DNA of 64,000 nucleotides from NCBI RefSeq assembly GCF_001425045.1, contig NZ_LMDJ01000012.1:546141-610140 (forward strand). Direction: 5' to 3'. Position 1 is the stretch's first letter. Every line of letters starts with the position of its first letter. The notes under the pieces are model-generated. The model had not been told where the DNA came from. It did no database searches and saw only the letters and a program-made list of their open reading frames with translations. Below, piece by piece: positions 59,724 through 64,000 of this stretch. The position numbers were made by a program, and so were the translations under genes. Origin of the DNA: Massilia sp. Root351 (GTDB lineage Bacteria > Pseudomonadota > Gammaproteobacteria > Burkholderiales > Burkholderiaceae_D).

Positions 59724-61214
59724 TTAGGTGTTGGTCGATTGAGGCAACTCCGCGACCAGTCGGAGGGAAACGGAGAGTTCGTCAAGCTGGAAATGCGGCC
59801 GCAGGAAGGACACCGCGCGGTACACGCCGGGCCGCCCAGGCACTTCATGCACCTGCACCGACGCCTCGCGCAGCGGGAAGCGCGCCTTCTGGTCCTGGCT
59901 GGCGCTGTCGTCCAGCAGCACATACTTCATCAGCCAGCGGTTCAGGAAATCCTCCACGTTGGAGGCGGCGGCAAAGCTGCCGACCTTGTCGCGCATCATG
60001 GCTTTCATGTAGTGGGCGATGCGCGACACGGCGAAGATGTACTGCAGCTGGGACGACAGTACGGCGTTGGCGTTGGCCGCATCGGAGCTGTACTTGCGCG
60101 CCTTCTGCGCCGACTGCGCGCCGAAAAAGGCGGCATAGGCGGTGTTCTTGCAGTGCACCAGGGAGATGAAACCAAGGTCGCTCAGCTCCTTCTCGCGGCG
60201 GTCCGTGATCGCCACCTCGGCCGGGCACTTCAGGGCGACCTCCCCCTCGTCGGTCTTGAAGGTGTGGGTCGGCAGGTCGTCCACCAGGCCGCCGCCTTCC
60301 ACCCCGCGGATGGCGGCGCACCAGCCGTAATCGGCAAAAGCACTGGTCAGCTTGGCGCCGAAGGCGTAGGCCGCGTTGCACCACAGGTATTTGTGATGGT
60401 CGGTGCCGTCCACTTCCTCGACGAAATTGAAGCCTTCCACCGTATTGCCGTCGACCGGGTTAAATGGCAGGCGGCCCAGGAAGCGCGGCAGGGTCAGGCC
60501 CACGTAGCGCGCATCTTCGGATTCGCGGAACGCTTTCCACTTGGCGTATTCCACCGTATCGAATACCTTGGCGAGGTCGCGCGGCCGCCCCAGTTCGCCA
60601 TAGCTTTCCAGCCCGAACAGCTCGGGCGAGGCGGCGCTGACGAAGGGGGCGTGCGCGGCGGCGGCCACGTGCGACATCTGCTCGACGAAGTAGATGTCCT
60701 CTGGCTGGCGCGAGATTTCGAAGTCGCCCAGCAGGGCGGCGTATGGCGCGCCGCCGAAGGTACCGAATTCTTCCTCGTAGACCTTCTTGAACATGCTGCT
60801 CTGGTCAAACTCCAGCGCGCCCTGGAAGTCCTTCACCAGTTCGCGCTTGGTGGCGTTGAGCATGCGGATCTTCAGGTTCTGGCCGGTGGTGGAGTTCTTC
60901 ACCAGGTAATGCAGGCCGGTCCAGCTCTGCTCCAGCTTCTGGAACGCCGGCGCATGCATGATGGCACTGAGCTGCCTGGAAATCATCGCGTCCAGTTCCG
61001 CCACGCGCGCGTCCAGTGTGCCGCTCAGGTTGTGCGATACCGGCATGCTGCCTTCCAGTACCTGGTTCACCAGCTCGGCGATGATGTCCTTGGCGCGTTC
61101 GTGTTCCACGCTGGACTTGGCCACCTTGCTTTGCTCGACGATCTCGTCGAGCAGGCCGGCGCTGTGTCCCGCGCCCGTTGGCGCGCCCTGCGGCTGCTGC
61201 AGTTGTGCCGACAT
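59724..61214 (-). CDS. tssC: type VI secretion sheath protein TssC
   Basis: A 496-residue sheath large subunit. QLSAIMHAPAFQKLEQSWTGLHYLV near residue 85, FGGAPYAALLGDFEISRQP near 155, and the C-terminal ARFPLREASVQVHEVPGRPG region match the EvpB/VipB family. Starts 1 bp after the tssB stop, AAGGGGGA upstream. Confidence 0.97.
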   Translation of the reverse strand: MSAQLQQPQGAPTGAGHSAGLLDEIVEQSKVAKSSVEHERAKDIIAELVNQVLEGSMPVSHNLSGTLDARVAELDAMISRQLSAIMHAPAFQKLEQSWTGLHYLVKNSTTGQNLKIRMLNATKRELVKDFQGALEFDQSSMFKKVYEEEFGTFGGAPYAALLGDFEISRQPEDIYFVEQMSHVAAAAHAPFVSAASPELFGLESYGELGRPRDLAKVFDTVEYAKWKAFRESEDARYVGLTLPRFLGRLPFNPVDGNTVEGFNFVEEVDGTDHHKYLWCNAAYAFGAKLTSAFADYGWCAAIRGVEGGGLVDDLPTHTFKTDEGEVALKCPAEVAITDRREKELSDLGFISLVHCKNTAYAAFFGAQSAQKARKYSSDAANANAVLSSQLQYIFAVSRIAHYMKAMMRDKVGSFAAASNVEDFLNRWLMKYVLLDDSASQDQKARFPLREASVQVHEVPGRPGVYRAVSFLRPHFQLDELSVSLRLVAELPQSTNT

Positions 61215-61215
61215 G

Positions 61216-61719
61216 TCATTCCCCCTTGTCCGCAGGCGCGGCCAGGCTGTTGAGCTGGTCCGTGTTATTCAGCACATTGTTCAGGATGTCTTCCAGCCTG
61301 TCGTTGCCGGCCAGTTTGTTGCGCAGGTCGGCCAGCTTGCTGCGTGCGTCCAGCAGCCGGCTTAACGAGGGCACCTGCCGCACCACCGATTCGGGACGGA
61401 AGTCCGCCATGGCGTGGAATTGCAGCTCGACCGGGAAGTAGCCGCCGCCGGCCAGCTCGTTGGCCACCTGGAAGCGCGCCACCGGCGCCACGCCGGCCAG
61501 CACCTCGTCGAAGTTGTCGGCATCGATGTTGACGAACTTGCGCTCCTTCAGGCGCTTTGGCCCGGCCCCGGCGCTGCCGCCGAAATCGCCCACCACGCCA
61601 ACCACGAAGGGCAGCTCCTTGTGCTCGATCGCGTCGCCGATCTCGACGTCGTAACTCATCTGCACGCGCGGTGCGCGCACCTTGCCCAGCCGTTTCTGGA
61701 CGCTGTCGCCACTAGCCAT
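61216..61719 (-). CDS. tssB: type VI secretion sheath protein TssB
   Basis: A 167-residue sheath small subunit. RVQMSYDVEIGDAIEHKELPFVVGVVGDF and RKFVNIDADNFDEVLAGVAP (given in part) are typical VipA/ImpB. It pairs with TssC, its immediate downstream neighbour. Confidence 0.97.
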   Translation of the reverse strand: MASGDSVQKRLGKVRAPRVQMSYDVEIGDAIEHKELPFVVGVVGDFGGSAGAGPKRLKERKFVNIDADNFDEVLAGVAPVARFQVANELAGGGYFPVELQFHAMADFRPESVVRQVPSLSRLLDARSKLADLRNKLAGNDRLEDILNNVLNNTDQLNSLAAPADKGE

Positions 61720-61737
61720 TTTGGTTCTCCTTCAGGG

Positions 61738-62316
61738 TTATTTGAGCGCGCCGAACGGATCGGCAGCGTTGGATGCGGCCGGTTTCGCCGCCGGCTGCGC
61801 GCGCCGCGCCGGCGCCGCCACCGGCCTGCGCGGAGCGGCAGCCGGCGGCACCAGCACTTCCTCGCCCAGGCTGGTGCGCAGCAGGCGCGCCAGGTCCTTG
61901 GCCTCGGTGCGCAGCGAGCCGCTCAGGTTGTTCTGCTGGCTCAGATCCGCCAGCGCCTTGGTCGACAGGCGCAAGCCGCTGACGGCGATGATGCTGTTGC
62001 CAAGCTGGTCGCCGGGGTCGCGCTGCAGCGCTTCCTGCGCGTCCAGGATGGCTTCGCCGTAGCTGGCGCGGTCGAACTTCATCTGCGCCATCGACAGCCA
62101 CGGCCCTTTTTCAGCCGGATAGCTGCCGGCCGCGCTGCGCAGCAGGCTCAGTGCCTTGTCCTGCTGGCCGGAGGCGGCCACGCGGCTCGCTTCGGTCAGC
62201 GCGCCGGCCAGCGTGGCGGCGGCAGGTGGGTCGGGTCGCAGCGGCGGCCCCTCGGCGGCGCAGGCGGACAGCAGCAGCGCGCATGCAAGACTGGGGAGTG
62301 TCGTTCCGGGCTTCAA
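61738..62316 (-). CDS. T6SS-associated TPR-like lipoprotein
   Basis: A 192-residue lipoprotein. The signal peptide ends in lipobox LLSAC with Cys19. The mature part (about 35-150) has TPR-like helical pairs (ASGQQDKALSLLRSAAGSYP, then YGEAILDAQEALQRDPGDQL), and the tail is Ala/Pro-rich. First gene of the leftward T6SS operon, 18 bp before tssB. Its role may be in T6SS membrane complex assembly; this is inferred from location. Confidence 0.75.
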   Translation of the reverse strand: MKPGTTLPSLACALLLSACAAEGPPLRPDPPAAATLAGALTEASRVAASGQQDKALSLLRSAAGSYPAEKGPWLSMAQMKFDRASYGEAILDAQEALQRDPGDQLGNSIIAVSGLRLSTKALADLSQQNNLSGSLRTEAKDLARLLRTSLGEEVLVPPAAAPRRPVAAPARRAQPAAKPAASNAADPFGALK

Positions 62317-62382
62317 GATGGTCTCCTTCGATGCTGGTGAAGGTCATTATTGAGGCAAGAATGACAACGGCGATTGCGATTG

Positions 62383-62398
62383 CGCAAGACCGGCGCCG
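62383..62398 (-). promoter_or_regulatory. weak sigma-54-like promoter match
   Basis: The minus strand reads CGGCGCCGGTCTTGCG; the GG and GC elements are 10 bp apart, as in sigma-54 promoters, and TTGC matches. The surrounding 14 bp (GACCGGCGCCGGTC, 62388-62401) form a palindrome, so it could be chance. It would serve the leftward T6SS operon. Confidence 0.25.
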
Positions 62399-62505
62399 GT
62401 CCATGGGAAGCGTGGCGGCGCGGCTTGCGCTGGCTCAAACACGCGTCGGCGCCGCTTGGTTTTAATGAATCCACGCCAAGCCCGCGCGCGCCAAAGGGAG
62501 TCCTC

Positions 62506-63057
62506 ATGAAACACACCGCAGCAGCAGCGATCCTCTCCGCCCTGGCCTTGTCCGGTTGCGCCGCAGGCACGATAGCCGGCGCCGCCATGGAGCTGGCCGG
62601 ACTGCGCAAGGCGCCCGAGCTGCCCGAGCTGCAAAAGCCGCCGCGCCAGGTGGCGATACGCCTGCATGCCAGCGGCAACCTCAACGCCGGAGGCGACGGC
62701 CAGCCGCTGGCGCTGTCGGCGCGCATCTACAAGCTGCGCCAGAGCGCCGCCTTCGAGCGCGCCAGCCTCCACGGTTTTCTCAACGCGCTGACCGAACGCG
62801 AGCTGCTGGGCGCGGACCTGGTCGAAGTGAAGGAAGTGCAGCTGATACCGGGCCAGCGCTACGAGGCGCTGGAAAGCGTGAGCCGCGAGGCGACGCGCAT
62901 CGGCGTGGTGGCGCTGTTCCGCAAGCCGGCGCCGCAGCGCTGGCGCGCCGTCTTCTCTGCGGCGGAGGCGGAAAAGAGCGGCATCACCATCGGCCTGCAC
63001 GCCTGCGCGCTGAGCGTGCCGGGCCAGCCGCTGGCGGGTACGCGCTGCCAGCCCTGA
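62506..63057 (+). CDS. tssJ: type VI secretion lipoprotein TssJ
   Basis: A 183-residue lipoprotein. Lipobox LALSGC with Cys18. Mature part is the TssJ beta-sandwich (VAIRLHASGNLNAGGDGQPLALSARIYKL in length terms near residues 48-76, then the YKLRQSAAFERAS loop). It anchors TssM to the outer membrane. GGAG lies 6 nt before ATG 62506. It diverges from the TPR lipoprotein and is followed by tssK. Confidence 0.93.
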   Translation: MKHTAAAAILSALALSGCAAGTIAGAAMELAGLRKAPELPELQKPPRQVAIRLHASGNLNAGGDGQPLALSARIYKLRQSAAFERASLHGFLNALTERELLGADLVEVKEVQLIPGQRYEALESVSREATRIGVVALFRKPAPQRWRAVFSAAEAEKSGITIGLHACALSVPGQPLAGTRCQP

Positions 63058-63105
63058 CGCAATCTGTCACTTCATCCCGACAAAACCCATGAGCAAGGAG
63101 AACCT

Positions 63106-64000
63106 ATGAGCACCGCGGCAAAAGTACTTTGGGGCGAAGGCCTGTTCCTACGCCCGCAGCACTTCCAGCAGCAGGACCGCTACCACGAGACGCGCTTGCA
63201 GCGCACCGCGCAGGCGCTGCAGCCCTACCTGTGGGGAGTGCTGGCGCTGGAATGGGACACGCCGGCGCTGCAAGCGAACCTGCTGCGGCTGCGCGCGCTG
63301 TCGGCCATCTTCCGCGACGGCGAGTTGAGCGACGCGCCCGCCAGCGACCCGCTGCCGCCGGCGGTGGACCTGGGCGCGCTGCCGCCCAGCGTGCAGGAAG
63401 TGACCTACTACGCCGCGCTGCCCTCGCTGGCGCCGGACAGCAGCAACTGCGCCCCTGCCGGGGCGCGCTACGCGCAAACGGAGCGCAGCACGGCCGATAT
63501 CTACACCCAGGCGGCGCCGGCGGAGTTGAGCTATCTGCGCAAGGCGGTGCGCCTGGTGTCGGACCAGGAGCCGCGCGGCGGTTTCGAGTGCTTCCCGCTG
63601 ATACGGCTGCGCCGTGTGGTTTCCGGGGTGTTCGAGCCCGATCCCGCATTCATCCCGCCCAGCCTGTCGGTAGCCGCCGCGCCGCGCCTGAAGATGCAGC
63701 TGGAACAGCTGATGGATGCGCTGCAGGCCAAGCTCAACGCGCTGCAGGGCCACATGCGGGAACCGAGCCGCAACGTGATCGAGTTCCGCTCCGGCGACGT
63801 CTCTGCCTTCTGGCTGCTGCATACCGTGAGCACCGCCAGCGCCACGCTGACGCACTACTTGCGCCATCCAGCGCTGCATCCCGAGCGCCTGTTCGAGGCC
63901 ATGCTCGGACTGGCCGGGGCGCTGATGACCTATTCCAAGGCCTACACGCTGGCCAGCCTGCCAGCCTACCAGCATGACCATCCCGGCCCCTGTTTCGCGC
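63106..64000 (+). CDS. tssK: type VI secretion baseplate protein TssK, 3' truncated by the window
   Basis: About 298 codons of TssK, open to the window end. MSTAAKVLWGEGLFLRPQHFQQQDRYHE is the defining start, and the first shoulder domain follows. TssK links baseplate and membrane complex. AAGGAG lies 6 nt before the ATG at 63106. tssL and tssM are expected beyond the window. Confidence 0.96.
   Translation, partial: MSTAAKVLWGEGLFLRPQHFQQQDRYHETRLQRTAQALQPYLWGVLALEWDTPALQANLLRLRALSAIFRDGELSDAPASDPLPPAVDLGALPPSVQEVTYYAALPSLAPDSSNCAPAGARYAQTERSTADIYTQAAPAELSYLRKAVRLVSDQEPRGGFECFPLIRLRRVVSGVFEPDPAFIPPSLSVAAAPRLKMQLEQLMDALQAKLNALQGHMREPSRNVIEFRSGDVSAFWLLHTVSTASATLTHYLRHPALHPERLFEAMLGLAGALMTYSKAYTLASLPAYQHDHPGPCFA

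Overview
The window looks like a chromosomal segment of a high-GC betaproteobacterium, most likely family Oxalobacteraceae (Massilia/Duganella/Janthinobacterium relatives). The evidence is gene order (ilvB-ilvN-ilvC and pssA-leuA blocks, rpsO-pnp, the complete isc operon, a sigma factor/DUF3619/DUF3106/RDD cluster) and protein style. Genus is inference; no rRNA or tRNA gene was seen.

Layout. 1-635: start of pnp and all of rpsO, separated by a structured leader with tandem repeats. 636-1999: a MOSC protein and a small lipoprotein. 2037-4510: leuA and pssA. 4608-11887: a stretch with a SIMPL-domain protein, YidB-like protein, GAF/GGDEF/EAL phosphodiesterase, an amidase-MFS operon and its divergent LysR regulator. 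It lies where related genomes usually carry psd between ilvC and pssA. 11929-15215: ilvC, ilvN, ilvB. 15697-17999: four-gene sigma factor operon. 18049-18645: an AT-richer membrane protein with a CheD-like catalytic pattern. 18688-21382: pseudouridine-synthase-like protein, threonine aldolase, methyltransferase. 21369-26940: iscRSUA-hscBA-fdx-iscX with an IscR-type operator. 27069-34651: UDG-like protein, DUF4214 protein, lysine/arginine exporter with its ArgP-like regulator, and an ABC exporter with RND-type adaptor. 34814-43137: two diguanylate cyclases enclosing an aromatic-catabolism-like cluster (VOC, FAH, maleylacetoacetate isomerase), three transcription units with LysR regulators or azoreductase, and a gamma-glutamylcyclotransferase. 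43378-46865: an SOS-box-controlled radical SAM gene and a chemoreceptor with duplicated signalling repeats. 47114-52556: a DUF2760/Hsp70/Hsp70 chaperone operon. 52577-54865: a DTW-domain tRNA-modification enzyme and a second chemoreceptor. 54982-64000: a type VI secretion (T6SS) cluster, leftward TPR-lipoprotein, tssB, tssC, hcp, tssE, tssH, tssA and rightward tssJ, tssK (cut by the window end).

Functional themes are branched-chain amino acid synthesis, Fe-S cluster assembly under IscR feedback, c-di-GMP signalling (three enzymes), chemotaxis, and T6SS. The most notable observations are: the CheD-like membrane protein with the Thr-Cys-His spacing of CheD (18049-18645); a textbook LexA operator just downstream of a good promoter for the radical SAM gene; an intrinsic terminator inside the T6SS operon after hcp; tssF and tssG missing between tssE and tssH; catalytic-residue losses in a pseudouridine synthase and a UDG-like protein; and a terminator hairpin that also encodes the C-terminus of a LysR regulator.
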